Shown: positions 1 through 9,588, counted from the first letter of the stretch. The stretch is DNA of 51,914 bases from Neobacillus jeddahensis (GCF_000612625.1 NZ_CCAS010000029.1:1-51914); one strand, 5' to 3'. Program-made: numbers and translations. The notes: generated by a model not told the origin, from the letters alone.

Positions 1-40
1 TTCATTTCATTGAAGTATATAGGATTCTAAAGCTTCATTT

Positions 41-1465
41 TTAAACCGTTTCATTTATCTCTACTTTTGCCGGATCTACATTCGAATAGTATTTGGCTCT
101 ATACGCTATGAGATGAATGCCTTTGATACTATTGTTTTCAACTGTGAAGGATAACCTTTCAATGGTTTCAACTGTACCAGTCAAGATTAATGAACCAACA
201 ATCATGACTCTAATTTTTTCATAACTAAATCTATCTTTAAGAAGAGTAGATACCATGTCGGGAATAACTTTTACCTTTGCATTTGTAGGATTAGAAATAA
301 CACTTTCTAGAAGACTAACATCATAAAATGAAGATAATTTTTCGCCTAATAATATTCTTCGGGCACGTAAGGAAGCTATTTCATCTGCTGAAATAGTTTT
401 TCCCATACCAATTCCTATGGACATTTCATACATCGAAGAAGGGGATTTTTCACCAGTACTTTTAAGGGTCAGTGTAAAAACTGTTTGGTTCCTCGTGGAA
501 TGAATGTCCACATTTTCTAGTATCACAAAATCAGCTTGATTACGGATGGCAAATGGATGTTTACTGCCTTGCCTCAATGATCTAATGGATTGTTCAATGC
601 TATCTGAAGGATCAATCAGCTTCAATTCATAAATCCCCGTCTTAGGCTCCCGGTATTCGTCATATTCAGAAATTATTGGACCAAACCAGAAACAAACTCC
701 CGATGAATTGACTACCTTGTTTTCAACTACTTCATCATGGAGATTAGTTTGATCACCTCGATTTACCACTCTTTTAAGAAGTAAAGGTTTCCCTTCAAGT
801 GTGCTCTTGATAACAGGTTCTTGGTTACCAAACTCTTCTTCTAATTTCCCACTTACATATGAATATAGATGATAAACATCGATTTCACCGCTTTGATTAG
901 CAGCTTCTCCTTCTAATCCTCTTATCAAATAATCAGTGAATGCACCATGTCCAGCCCGATCCCATGCAACTTGTTCATCCGTACATGCTGCAATAAGCAC
1001 TTTCCCTGCCCCATTCACTTCTAGGCCTCTAAACATTCCTCTTTGTAGCCTTCTCGCAATTGCGCCACTATGGCATGTATCAAAAAAAGATAGAACTGTA
1101 CTCGCTGCTGTCTGATCAATTAATTCTCGCACTAAATCCATTTTGATCATCGTTGCTTCTGGGAATGAGATTTGAGCGTCAAAAGGAACAAAATAAGCGT
1201 TCTCATTATTCAAATATCCATGCCCTGCCCAAAACAAGAACAGAACATCCGACTGATCAGCTTCTTGGAAAAATGAATTCAATGCTGCTAACAAGATCGA
1301 TTTCTTTGAAATAGTTCCTTCAAATAATTGCACAGCATTATCATTAAATAAAGATGGTGACTCGAGTAGAAGCCTCCTAATTTCATAAGCATCATTTTTC
1401 GTATTTGGTAGATTACTTGTATTTTGATACTGATCAACTGCAATAATTAATGCCTTATACCCCAT
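41..1465 (-). CDS. Caspase-like (peptidase C14) protein with unknown C-terminal domain
   Basis: Cytosolic cysteine protease of the caspase/metacaspase clan, 474 aa. Residues about 1-230 form the p20-like fold: an opening strand (MGYKALIIAVDQYQ), the His motif FWAGHGY (His82) and the Cys motif FFDTCHSGA (Cys131), so the dyad is intact. Residues about 240-474 match no domain I recognise and show no transmembrane segment. The start has GGAGG 11 nt upstream. It follows the 112-aa gene by 41 bp on the same strand, so the two are probably cotranscribed. In bacteria such proteases are often effectors of defence or programmed-death modules; that role here is inference. The substrate is unknown, and the operon may continue beyond the window edge. 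Confidence 0.85.
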   Translation of the reverse strand: MGYKALIIAVDQYQNTSNLPNTKNDAYEIRRLLLESPSLFNDNAVQLFEGTISKKSILLAALNSFFQEADQSDVLFLFWAGHGYLNNENAYFVPFDAQISFPEATMIKMDLVRELIDQTAASTVLSFFDTCHSGAIARRLQRGMFRGLEVNGAGKVLIAACTDEQVAWDRAGHGAFTDYLIRGLEGEAANQSGEIDVYHLYSYVSGKLEEEFGNQEPVIKSTLEGKPLLLKRVVNRGDQTNLHDEVVENKVVNSSGVCFWFGPIISEYDEYREPKTGIYELKLIDPSDSIEQSIRSLRQGSKHPFAIRNQADFVILENVDIHSTRNQTVFTLTLKSTGEKSPSSMYEMSIGIGMGKTISADEIASLRARRILLGEKLSSFYDVSLLESVISNPTNAKVKVIPDMVSTLLKDRFSYEKIRVMIVGSLILTGTVETIERLSFTVENNSIKGIHLIAYRAKYYSNVDPAKVEINETV

Positions 1466-1506
1466 ATATATTCAGTCCTCCAACAACAGTAATCGTTTAT
1501 TATTTC

Positions 1507-1845
1507 TCACTGGTATTCATTTCTCTCTAATTGATTAATAGATAGCTGGCCCAGTTTAACATGTTTTTCATAAATGAAAAAATCGCCATTTTCCACCATA
1601 TTTACTTCAGCAGCCATTGTTATCATATGTACCCCTTGATTCCAAAGCCATTTATATGGAATAAATTGAGGATCGTCTGTAGATAAAAAATGAGCTGCTT
1701 GCAATGTTAAATTTAAAATTAGAACGTTTTGAAAAGGCTCTTCAATATAGAACTCCATTCTAAACGTAGAACGAATAGATTGAACTTCCTTTGCTTTAAT
1801 CGTAAAAGTAATCTCATTTTTCGTTGTATAGGATGTAGAATACAT
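1507..1845 (-). CDS. Hypothetical 112-aa protein upstream of the caspase gene
   Basis: I do not recognise this family. The protein is short, soluble and predicted beta-rich, with alternating hydrophobic strands in its first 60 residues and no signal peptide, membrane helix or cysteine cluster. The ATG has AGAGGG about 8 nt upstream, so translation is credible. It is the first gene of a likely two-gene unit with the caspase-like protease (41 bp gap, same strand). The arrangement suggests a partner, sensor or inhibitor of the protease; this rests on context only. Confidence 0.6.
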   Translation of the reverse strand: MYSTSYTTKNEITFTIKAKEVQSIRSTFRMEFYIEEPFQNVLILNLTLQAAHFLSTDDPQFIPYKWLWNQGVHMITMAAEVNMVENGDFFIYEKHVKLGQLSINQLERNEYQ

Positions 1846-2033
1846 TCTTATATCCCTCTTCTCATTTTAAACATAGTATCTCGAATAGAGTACAAGTAAT
1901 AGCCAATAGGTTATGATATGAATCTATAGATTTCAGCTTAAAAAATAAAAGGCAAGAATCAACAAGTATCCATAAATAAGACTAATCCATTTAATTCATT
2001 AATAAGCTAACATGAATCGCCATTAGACCAAAA

Positions 2034-2053
2034 GGAATCCCTAAGGGATTCTT
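2034..2053 (-). terminator. Short hairpin downstream of the VanZ-like gene
   Basis: GAATCCC and GGGATTC form a compact inverted repeat at 2035-2051. Read on the minus strand it is followed by CCTTTTGG. It lies 36 bp past the VanZ stop. The stem is short and the U tract weak, so this is a modest call. Confidence 0.45.
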
Positions 2054-2088
2054 ATTAATTGACACATAACATATTGAATTTTGTCATA

Positions 2089-2529
2089 TTATATAAACTT
2101 CTTCCTTCGATAAATAAAGAAGACAACAAACAACACCAGCAGCGCCCCAAACGAATCAAACAAGACATCTTGAAAGGCTGCCACCCTACCCGGCATGAAC
2201 GATTGGTGGTACTCATCTGTGATCGCATAAAGAAACGTGCCAAACCATGCGAGAAAATAGGCATAACGAAACCGTTTAAGCGCTTGAAACAATAAGAACG
2301 CTAGCGTCCCAAATACCAGCACATGGGTCGACTTCCTAACGACTAAATTAAGAAAGCCAATATCGACACGATCCGCACTCGGTGTATGGATCGTTTGATG
2401 TTCCTTAACAACAACCTGATGAATCGCGTTCGATGTGTTTTCACCAGTAAAATAAGGCAGCTGGGTAAAACAAAAGATCGCGATCATCCAAACAAGGGCC
2501 ACAACCATCCACGCTTTTTTCCCCTTCAT
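2089..2529 (-). CDS. VanZ family membrane protein
   Basis: Small integral membrane protein of 146 aa, named after the teicoplanin-resistance accessory protein VanZ. It shows an N-terminal helix (about 7-22), then the family motif RKSTHVLVFGTLAFLL, a second polar motif YAITDEYHQSFMPGR and a last helix before a basic tail. Histidines and acidic residues in these motifs are typical of the family. The ATG is preceded by GAGGAGG. The biochemical role is not established for chromosomal homologues; members often sit near cell-envelope genes, as here at the end of the EPS locus. Confidence 0.85.
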   Translation of the reverse strand: MKGKKAWMVVALVWMIAIFCFTQLPYFTGENTSNAIHQVVVKEHQTIHTPSADRVDIGFLNLVVRKSTHVLVFGTLAFLLFQALKRFRYAYFLAWFGTFLYAITDEYHQSFMPGRVAAFQDVLFDSFGALLVLFVVFFIYRRKKFI

Positions 2530-2572
2530 TCTGGCTGCCTCCTCTCATACAAGCATACATAGATTCTGATTA

Positions 2573-3650
2573 TTATTTTGCTAATAGGTCAATTAAATCT
2601 GAGGCAATTTTATTAGCCTCATTTGACTGTTTAAAAGGACTCTCCTTCACTCTCTCTTTCAACTGATTAATCCATTCGCTATCAAGCTGAAAGGTTTGAA
2701 AGTCCACCCAATCAATGGTCTGACACAGCTGATGCTGTTTAAGATAGCCAATCGTGTTTTTGGTCCTCTTTCATCGACGGCCGATCCAATATTAACAGTG
2801 GGACATTCGCATTGATCGCCTCCCCAATCATTCCCCAGCCCGCTTTGGAAATAACTAAATCTGCAGCAGCGAGATAATGCTGGGATTCTATGTAATCCTC
2901 AGGTATTTGAAAAACATTTGACCGATCGACATGAACATTAGAGGAGACAAGAAATACACAATCGGGGCTTTGCCAAATTGGAAGCTGATTCAATGTATCC
3001 ACATCTATTTTCATCCCAAGCCCTAGAAAAATAACCTTCTTATTACCCTTCGGATCAGCCATCTTTCTAATGCGTTGAACTTCCTCTGCGTCTATGTCCC
3101 TTGAAAAAAAGCCATACTGCTTCGTTGGGACCTGCCAAATTTCGCGACTCCCGGCCAACGAAAAGAAGTAAGTCATCTGTTGATAAGCCTGTCGGAAGGT
3201 TTGCAGTTCATGATCATCAATGAGTTCATGATACGCCGTGTACCAAGTAAAGTTTGAAACACCTACCGATGGAATCCCTAAGCTCTCAGCCGCTTCAAAC
3301 GGAAGGGGTGAAATATCAGAAACAACCAGATCGACCTGATTCAATCTAAAAAAATCACTTTCTTCCTGAATTCGCTCCTCCCAATTCCCAACAAAGGCTT
3401 GATATTCAGCAAGTAAGCGAGCTTTATCAGGATGAATCGAGTCTTTTTCAAGAAAATAGCCCAAGTCCGTCTTGATGTTTCGAAACCGCACACGCTCCGA
3501 CACCAGCGATTCCTGTATAAATGGAAGGGCAAAGGAATGACAGATGATGATGTTCACCTCTGGCACATTCAGCAATTCCCTGATGACCGCAATACTTCTG
3601 GCAGCATGGCCGTATCCGTAATCAGAAATATAATAGGAAATGGTCTTCAC
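2573..3650 (-). pseudogene. GT-B-fold glycosyltransferase, frameshifted near its C-terminus
   Basis: The GTG start (GAGGTG before it) opens a MurG/L-arabinokinase-N-terminus-like GT-B protein: SDYGYGHAARS at the N-terminus and a donor-site region SKAGWGMIGEAINANVPLLIL. The open frame stops at 2739 after MKEDQKHDWLS (303 aa). Removing one base in the T5 run at 2757-2761 (A5 on the coding strand) restores about 60 further codons (NTIGYLKQHQLCQTIDWVD and onward) to a stop at 2573-2575, giving about 358 aa. Either a genuine one-base insertion truncates the protein or this is a homopolymer sequencing error. The acceptor sugar is unknown. It is the last glycosyltransferase after manC. Confidence 0.8.
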
Positions 3651-3707
3651 TCTGCTTCACCTCAAAATACAAATAGAGAGAGAACCTAAGTCCTCTCCCC
3701 TAAACTA

Positions 3708-5093
3708 TTATAAAATTACTTTAGCCTTTGATTTATTGAAATGATTAATCACGTCATCCCATTCAAAATATAAGCGAGTAAAGTCTTCATCACTAATGCC
3801 GACACCCGTTTGGATTTCAACAAATTCTAACTCAGAAAATGCTTTAATACCGTGTTTCTTCCCTGCAGGAAGGTGGACAATATCCCCCGCTTTCACGCGA
3901 GTGATGTAATCATCTAGCGCCAATTCACCTTCACCACGAACAATGGTCCATACTTCATCACGAAGGTTGTGATAATGGTAACTTGAATTTTTCCCCTCAT
4001 GGATACAAATTCGTTTTGTCACCATTTCATTCCCGTCTTCATATTTCGCATAATCAAGAACACGTGACCAGCCCCAGATCCTCTCTTCATACATAGGAGG
4101 TTGCTCAAAGCCACCAATGAGTTCCTTAATTTTTGGACTAGATGCCTTGTCCGACACTAAAATTCCATCAGGACTTGCAGCAACAACAATATCCTTCAAA
4201 CCAAGAACAGTGACTGGAATATCAAGTTCATTAATCAAATGGGTATTCACACTATCACTAAGGACACCCTTACCAATTTGAGAAGTGGCCATTTCTTCTG
4301 TTAACGTATTCCAGGTCCCAAGATCCTTCCAATAGCCTTCATAAGGGAGTGCCACAATATGATTGGCCTTCTCCACCACTTCATAATCAAAGCTAATCTT
4401 AGGAAGCTTAGTATATTGGGAGGATAATTGTTCATAATCAAGCGGTAAATCTTTTTCTACTAATATATCAATTAAATATTTTAATTTAAAAGCAAATACA
4501 CCACAGTTCCATAAAGCATGAAGATCAATTAAGGTTTGTGCTTTCTCTTCACTTGGCTTTTCTGTAAAATGATTAACCGTAAAATATTGGTCTCCTTCAA
4601 CTGCCTCTTTAGGAACAATATAACCGTATTTAGAAGAAGGATAAGTAGGTTTAACCCCTACTAAAGCTAAATCAGCATTAGACTCTAGTAAGACTTTCTC
4701 TAGTTCCTTTACCTTTTCAAAAAAGTTATCATCCACGTAAGGATCAACTGGCAACACAACAACCACTTCGTCTTCAGAAACATTTTGGCATGAGAAAAGG
4801 TAGGAAGCTGCTAATGCAATCGCTGGGAAGGTGTCGCGACGTTCGGGTTCTATAATTAGAGGTACATCCATACCTATTTGGTTATGAATCATGTCTCTTT
4901 GCATTTTGGAAGTTGCAATAACAGATGAACCCGATAGGCCCACTGTTTCCAGCTGTCCCCATACACGCTGAACCATTGATTGCTTTTCTATATTCTTGCT
5001 TTCTAATACTCTTAAAAACTGTTTTGATCTTGTATCATTGGATAAAGGCCATAAGCGCTTCCCTGAGCCTCCGGAAAGTAATACGAGTTTCAT
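3708..5093 (-). CDS. manC: Mannose-1-phosphate guanylyltransferase (with cupin domain)
   Basis: Makes GDP-mannose from mannose-1-phosphate and GTP. The 461 residues open with the nucleotidyltransferase signature LSGGSGKRLWPLSNDTRSKQ. The sugar-binding motif FTEKPS follows near residue 175. The C-terminus is a cupin of the type-II phosphomannose isomerase kind (HYHNLRDEVWTIVRGEGEL, then VHLPAGKKHGI). The isomerase-domain histidines are present, so a bifunctional enzyme is possible. The start has GGAGGG at optimal spacing. GDP-mannose is the substrate of Gmd and Fcl encoded at 17.7-19.8 kb, which ties this gene to the same EPS pathway. Its first 68 codons and leader are duplicated upstream. Confidence 0.93.
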   Translation of the reverse strand: MKLVLLSGGSGKRLWPLSNDTRSKQFLRVLESKNIEKQSMVQRVWGQLETVGLSGSSVIATSKMQRDMIHNQIGMDVPLIIEPERRDTFPAIALAASYLFSCQNVSEDEVVVVLPVDPYVDDNFFEKVKELEKVLLESNADLALVGVKPTYPSSKYGYIVPKEAVEGDQYFTVNHFTEKPSEEKAQTLIDLHALWNCGVFAFKLKYLIDILVEKDLPLDYEQLSSQYTKLPKISFDYEVVEKANHIVALPYEGYWKDLGTWNTLTEEMATSQIGKGVLSDSVNTHLINELDIPVTVLGLKDIVVAASPDGILVSDKASSPKIKELIGGFEQPPMYEERIWGWSRVLDYAKYEDGNEMVTKRICIHEGKNSSYHYHNLRDEVWTIVRGEGELALDDYITRVKAGDIVHLPAGKKHGIKAFSELEFVEIQTGVGISDEDFTRLYFEWDDVINHFNKSKAKVIL

Positions 5094-5104
5094 AATATCC
5101 CTCC

Positions 5105-5127
5105 AAAAAAAAATGGCCCATTGGACC
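5105..5127 (-). terminator. Possible leader terminator immediately upstream of manC
   Basis: On the coding strand GGTCC-AAT-GGGCC (one G-U pair) is followed by nine T residues directly before the manC ribosome site. It could stop read-through from upstream or act as an attenuator. The loop is tight and the stem short. The duplicated copy has a base change that breaks the pairing. Confidence 0.35.
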
Positions 5128-5255
5128 TGATCTTATAAATAAATTAGAGTATCTATTAAAAATTAGTTAGTACTTTTTTTATCTCATCTTTAATAAATCA
5201 TACTATATCTCGACTATAATTAATAATCCCAATATATTCTTTTCTTACGGGTGGG

Positions 5256-5351
5256 GTGACAGGCACCTACTTTAATCACTTTCTTTCCCAAATAGGAAAG
5301 AAGATCAACAACCTACCAATCTTCGACAAATATCGGGTCGTGACAGGCACC
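5256..5351. repeat. REP-like block bounded by GTGACAGGCACC (copy 1)
   Basis: GTGACAGGCACC occurs at 5256-5267 and again at 5340-5351 in direct orientation, enclosing 72 bp that include the short hairpin TTTCCCAAATAGGAAA. I recall this 12-mer as a common intergenic element of Bacillaceae, but I could not verify that here. Confidence 0.55.
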
Positions 5352-5358
5352 ATAGCCC

Positions 5359-5561
5359 ATATCTCTTTGCATTTTAGAAGTAGCAATGACGGATGAATCC
5401 GATAGGCCCACTGTTTCCAACTGTCCCCATACACGCTGGACCATTGATTGCTTTTCTTCATTATTACTTTCTAATACTCTTAAAAACTGTTTTGATCTTG
5501 TATCATTGGATAAAGGCCATAAGCGCTTCCCTGAGCCTCCGGAAAGTAATACGAGTTTCAT
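5359..5561 (-). pseudogene. Truncated duplicate of manC (N-terminal ~68 codons)
   Basis: The reading frame starts like manC (LSGGSGKRLWPLSN) with the same GGAGGG ribosome site. It matches manC through SKMQRDM with a few changes (for example NNEEK for KNIEK). It then runs into the repeat block and stops after 14 unrelated residues at 5313. It lacks the acceptor site and the cupin, so it cannot be active. It is a by-product of the 467-bp duplication. Confidence 0.88.
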
Positions 5562-5722
5562 AATATCCCTCCAAAAAAAAATGGACCATTGGACCTGATC
5601 TTATAAATAAATTAGAGTATCTATTAAAAATTAATCAATACTTTTTTATCTCACCTTTAATAAATCATACTATATCTCGACTATGATTAATAATCCCAAT
5701 ATATTCTTTTCTTACGGGTGGT

Positions 5723-5818
5723 GTGACAGGCACCTACTTTAATCACTTTCTTTCCCAAATAGGAAAGAAGATCAACAACCTACCAATCTTCGACAAATAT
5801 CGGGTCGTGACAGGCACC
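5723..5818. repeat. REP-like block bounded by GTGACAGGCACC (copy 2)
   Basis: Second copy of the block, with the 12-mer at 5723-5734 and 5807-5818. It marks the boundary between the duplicated manC segment and the AT-rich EPS cassette, where the acyltransferase gene ends 45 bp further on. Confidence 0.55.
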
Positions 5819-5862
5819 GGTATGATTTTTTTGACCCACTTGGGCAATTATTCATTTTGAAT

Positions 5863-6957
5863 CTATCTTTCATACTGCTTATTTAACATGAGTTTTTTGA
5901 CTACCATATCACTAATGCTAGTAATAAAAATATGGACCATTTTCACTAAAAAGTTTATAACTATCGAAATAATTAACGAACAAACTAATAGATTTATAAG
6001 TATAAGAAATGAAATTTTAGGATAAAATATTATCTTTGGAATGTAGTAAAATGAAAGAAAAGTATGAGTAAGCCAAATATTGGTAGAGTGTTCTCCCAAT
6101 ATCTTTAAAATTTTTAATACAAATTTATTTTTTATTATAATCAGAGAACAGTACAAAAATATAGGAACAACTATGAAATCAAACCATGTATTATTTCCTA
6201 TTCCCAATTTTTTTGAAATTAGTGTTAACGAGAGCCTAAAGAAAATCACTGAGAGAATCAGCAAGTACGCTATAAGGACATTATGATTACTCAATCTTTT
6301 TACAAGTTGATTTATTTGAGAGAACAATTTGTATCTCGAAAAGAAAATTCCCACAACAAAGATAATTTGCCAAAACATCACATTTGTAATCTGGTTTAAA
6401 AATATATGCCCTTCGAACATCTCATTATATTGTTGGAAAAATAATGAGGATACAAAAAATATAGTAGAAGCTAATATCGTATATTTATAATTATAATTGA
6501 ATAATTTTAAAATCACGGGTGTTATTAACAATAATAAAATATAGGTAGAGAGAAACCACCATTCTGGATTATAATCAAATCTTAATAAAAGTAAATTTTG
6601 AATAAGCAAGTTCTTATCATAATTAAAGTATCTTAACCCTATTGGGACAAATATTATGAAGATTAAATAAGTATTAATTAATATTCTATAAAGCTTATTT
6701 AAATAATAATTATAATTAACTTTCCTTAATGAAATTATATAATAACCATAACCACTCAAAAAAACAAAGATTCCAATACACACTTTTCCAAAATCCGCAA
6801 TTAGGAATTCAAATGAAAGGCTTCCGAATGAAAATGTTTCTATATAACTAATTCCATTTAATTTTTCCGGAAACCGAAATAGATGGTGAATTACCATTAA
6901 AGTAATAGCTATTCCCTTTAAAATTTCTGTATCCTTTTTATTTATATCTAGATTCAT
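5863..6957 (-). CDS. Acyltransferase family 3 membrane protein
   Basis: Multi-pass membrane O-acyltransferase of 364 aa that probably acetylates a sugar of the exopolysaccharide or its lipid-linked repeat unit. The family hallmark is visible at the N-terminus: KGIAITLMVIHHLFRFP, with the first-helix histidines thought to be catalytic. About ten hydrophobic helices follow, including FIFLSGYGYYI-like and WWFLSTYILLLLITP segments. It is the last gene of the AT-rich cassette, 45 bp downstream of Wzy. Donor and acceptor are not deducible. The ATG has an AAGG/GGTGG site upstream. Confidence 0.85.
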   Translation of the reverse strand: MNLDINKKDTEILKGIAITLMVIHHLFRFPEKLNGISYIETFSFGSLSFEFLIADFGKVCIGIFVFLSGYGYYIISLRKVNYNYYLNKLYRILINTYLIFIIFVPIGLRYFNYDKNLLIQNLLLLRFDYNPEWWFLSTYILLLLITPVILKLFNYNYKYTILASTIFFVSSLFFQQYNEMFEGHIFLNQITNVMFWQIIFVVGIFFSRYKLFSQINQLVKRLSNHNVLIAYLLILSVIFFRLSLTLISKKLGIGNNTWFDFIVVPIFLYCSLIIIKNKFVLKILKILGEHSTNIWLTHTFLSFYYIPKIIFYPKISFLILINLLVCSLIISIVINFLVKMVHIFITSISDMVVKKLMLNKQYER

Positions 6958-7002
6958 TAGCCACCAGACCTTATTTTGTGATTAATGCAATAATGGAATT
7001 AA

Positions 7003-8406
7003 TTAATGATTATTAACAATCCCAATTCTGTCTTTAACAGAGGATATATAAACTACAGCTATAAATCCGAATAGCATAATATTCGTAGATAACATGGTAT
7101 CAATAGCTAAAAATGTATCTACTGAAATTCCTGTACTCATTCTTCCGATAAAGTATGATAGTATACAAGCAAATGATAACCTTTTATCATTACCATATTT
7201 TTTTATATTATTTCTGATTAACCATAACAATTTGGAGAATAATAATATTATTAAACTAACGCCTATTAAACCTAGCTCAACTAAATTATGAAGATATGTG
7301 TTATGCCCGAAGTTAGTCGTAATGTTTTTAAACCCATATAACATTCTAAAACAATTTGGTCCTAATCCAATCACTAACTCTAGTGGATGATTTGATAAGA
7401 AATCTAAAATAGACTCATATAGTAGAATACGATATCCACCAGAACCAACACCTACTTGCAAGTTAATTATTGACCCAATATAATAATTAAAATTTTCACC
7501 AAACAATGGGATCTCAAACAATAATGCTAATAACATTAATATTACAGAAATATAAGTTAATATTATAATTGACCTTACTAAATAGATTCTTGTCTTTTTG
7601 GTGGTAAAAAATAAGAATACAGGTAACGAAGTGCATAATCCAATAAGATCTGATCGCGAATCCGTTCCTATTAAAGTTAAAGCTACCAAAAACAATGAAA
7701 TTATATAAATAATATTTATCTTCTTAACCCGAAGAATAAGAAATATATCGAGCCAGAAAATTGTATAACAAATTGCACCTAAATTTGGTTTATTTGTTCC
7801 TAAAAACACATCACTACTAAAGTCTTTATTTATTACTTGAATACTATGCTCAATTCTATTCCCTAAACTCGATATTCCACTAAAATCAATAATACTCATT
7901 TGGTTTAATAAAAGTAAGAAACAAAATATATTCATACACACAAATAACTTTTTTAATAATTCTTCTACTTGTTCTTTATTAAACGTGTTATTTAAAAATA
8001 AAAATAAATATAATAGATATGAAATTAATCGAATTAAACCATATAGTGTAAAATTAATATAGGAATCAGAAGTATATACAGTGTGTATGGGAATAGGCTT
8101 TATGATTGAAAAAAGACTGGATCCAACTATCCAAATTCCAAATATAAAACTGAAAATAAACATCTTTTTATTTATATTGGATAAATACTTCTGCTTTTTA
8201 AAACAAAATTTAGTTAATAATATTAGCAAGATGATATCGGATATAAAAATTCCACCACTTGCGCTATTTCCAAAATATACAATAGGTATTGAATCAAAAG
8301 CTGAAATAAACAGAGTAATCCATTCATTCACCCTACTTTTAGTTAACAATACCACACATAAAATATAAATGATAAAAATATAATGTACTAGTAAATATAA
8401 CTCCAT
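7003..8406 (-). CDS. O-antigen polymerase/ligase-like membrane protein (Wzy)
   Basis: Polytopic protein of 467 aa with roughly eleven hydrophobic helices. The large loop motif TNFGHNTYLHNLVELGLIG resembles the conserved His-rich loop of the Wzy/WaaL superfamily. It likely polymerises lipid-linked repeat units outside the membrane. The ATG overlaps the stop of the upstream glycosyltransferase by one base (TAATG), indicating translational coupling. Sequence divergence is normal for Wzy, so the call rests on topology, the HN motif and being the only such gene in the locus. Confidence 0.8.
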   Translation of the reverse strand: MELYLLVHYIFIIYILCVVLLTKSRVNEWITLFISAFDSIPIVYFGNSASGGIFISDIILLILLTKFCFKKQKYLSNINKKMFIFSFIFGIWIVGSSLFSIIKPIPIHTVYTSDSYINFTLYGLIRLISYLLYLFLFLNNTFNKEQVEELLKKLFVCMNIFCFLLLLNQMSIIDFSGISSLGNRIEHSIQVINKDFSSDVFLGTNKPNLGAICYTIFWLDIFLILRVKKINIIYIISLFLVALTLIGTDSRSDLIGLCTSLPVFLFFTTKKTRIYLVRSIIILTYISVILMLLALLFEIPLFGENFNYYIGSIINLQVGVGSGGYRILLYESILDFLSNHPLELVIGLGPNCFRMLYGFKNITTNFGHNTYLHNLVELGLIGVSLIILLFSKLLWLIRNNIKKYGNDKRLSFACILSYFIGRMSTGISVDTFLAIDTMLSTNIMLFGFIAVVYISSVKDRIGIVNNH

Positions 8407-9566
8407 TATTTTATTCCTTTTAAAGTATTTCCTAATTTACGCATCACTAACTCATCTGTATAATTACTTATTATTTCATAAGATAGATTTCCCATCTCAT
8501 TTAATCTACCTTTATCCGAATACATATTATTCAACGCTTTTATAGTATCTTCCTTACTTTTTGAATCAAAAACATATCCATTTTTTGATTCAATAATTAG
8601 TTCCCTAGCACCATTATATATACTAGTCATTACTGGTAATTTACTTGCCATAGCTTCCATTACAGATAAACTGAATAAATCCTCTAGAGTAGGTAGTATA
8701 AATATATCCGATGCTTGGAGATACTCTGCAACTTCCGTGTATGATTTATTTCCTAACAATTGAACATTATAAATTTGCCTTCTGACTAAAAGTTCTATTA
8801 AATCCTCTTTTTCTGGACCATCTCCTAAAATTAATAATTCAGCATCACTTTTTAATCGATTATCACTGTCATTCCAGGATTCGATTAAATTTTTTAAACC
8901 TTTTCGTGGTATTAATTGTGTCAGAGTAATAAACACAACCTTATTATCTAATTTATGTCGTGATCTAATTTTCCTTCTTATTTCAGAAACTTCATTATCG
9001 TTATAAAACAAGTCTGTTTTCATACTCCAAGATGTTTTATAAATAGAATTATTAATTCCATTTACATGTAAATATTCAATCGCATCATTACTAAATGGTA
9101 AATAAAAATCTACAAGGTTTAATGCTATCTTTTTTAACCTTTTACTTAAATTACTTCTTCCTTTTGTAGCATGAATCGTATCCTCTACGATTATACCTGT
9201 TTTAAAGTTCAATATTTTTTTTACACTATTAACAAATAATAATTGAGAAGCATTACATACAATTACTATGTCTGGTTTAATATTCATTAAATATTTTGGA
9301 ATTGTATAAGGTATACCTCTAACCCCTTCAATATATGCGTTTAATTCAGGTTTATAAACCTTACTTTTTAAATTATGACCACCAATAACTATCGTTTTAC
9401 ACCCCTTAACAGGTGTTACCTCCCACCCTTTCCTATGTGGAAGTGTTTTATGTTCAAATAATAAATAAATATCTAACTGTTTATCCTTAGCAAGTTCCTC
9501 AAACCTTGTCTTAGCATACGGAGCTAGAGTAGGTTGGATGAATACTATTTTTTTAACCATATTCAA
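8406..9566 (-). CDS. GT4-family glycosyltransferase
   Basis: Cytosolic retaining GT-B glycosyltransferase of about 386 aa, adding one sugar of the EPS repeat unit. The C-terminal donor domain has FITLTQLIPRKGLKNLIES, the LLILGDGPEKEDL strand and the EX7E signature in LEDLFSLSVMEAMASKLPV. The best start is TTG at 9566: AAGGAG lies 7 nt before it, while the in-frame ATG two codons later sits too far. It is coupled to wzy by the TAATG overlap. Donor and acceptor cannot be read from sequence. Confidence 0.87.
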   Translation of the reverse strand: MNMVKKIVFIQPTLAPYAKTRFEELAKDKQLDIYLLFEHKTLPHRKGWEVTPVKGCKTIVIGGHNLKSKVYKPELNAYIEGVRGIPYTIPKYLMNIKPDIVIVCNASQLLFVNSVKKILNFKTGIIVEDTIHATKGRSNLSKRLKKIALNLVDFYLPFSNDAIEYLHVNGINNSIYKTSWSMKTDLFYNDNEVSEIRRKIRSRHKLDNKVVFITLTQLIPRKGLKNLIESWNDSDNRLKSDAELLILGDGPEKEDLIELLVRRQIYNVQLLGNKSYTEVAEYLQASDIFILPTLEDLFSLSVMEAMASKLPVMTSIYNGARELIIESKNGYVFDSKSKEDTIKALNNMYSDKGRLNEMGNLSYEIISNYTDELVMRKLGNTLKGIK

Positions 9567-9588
9567 TGCTTTTCTCCTTAAATTCTAT

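Larger units (their letters stand above)
4892..5818. repeat. Tandem duplication (467-bp period) of the manC 5' end and leader
   Basis: Two directly adjacent copies, about 4892-5351 and 5359-5818, align with a constant offset of 467 bp. Each holds the first ~68 codons of manC, the A-rich leader, and a block ending in GTGACAGGCACC. The copies differ by scattered substitutions, so the event is not very recent. The distal copy lacks the rest of manC. Confidence 0.9.
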
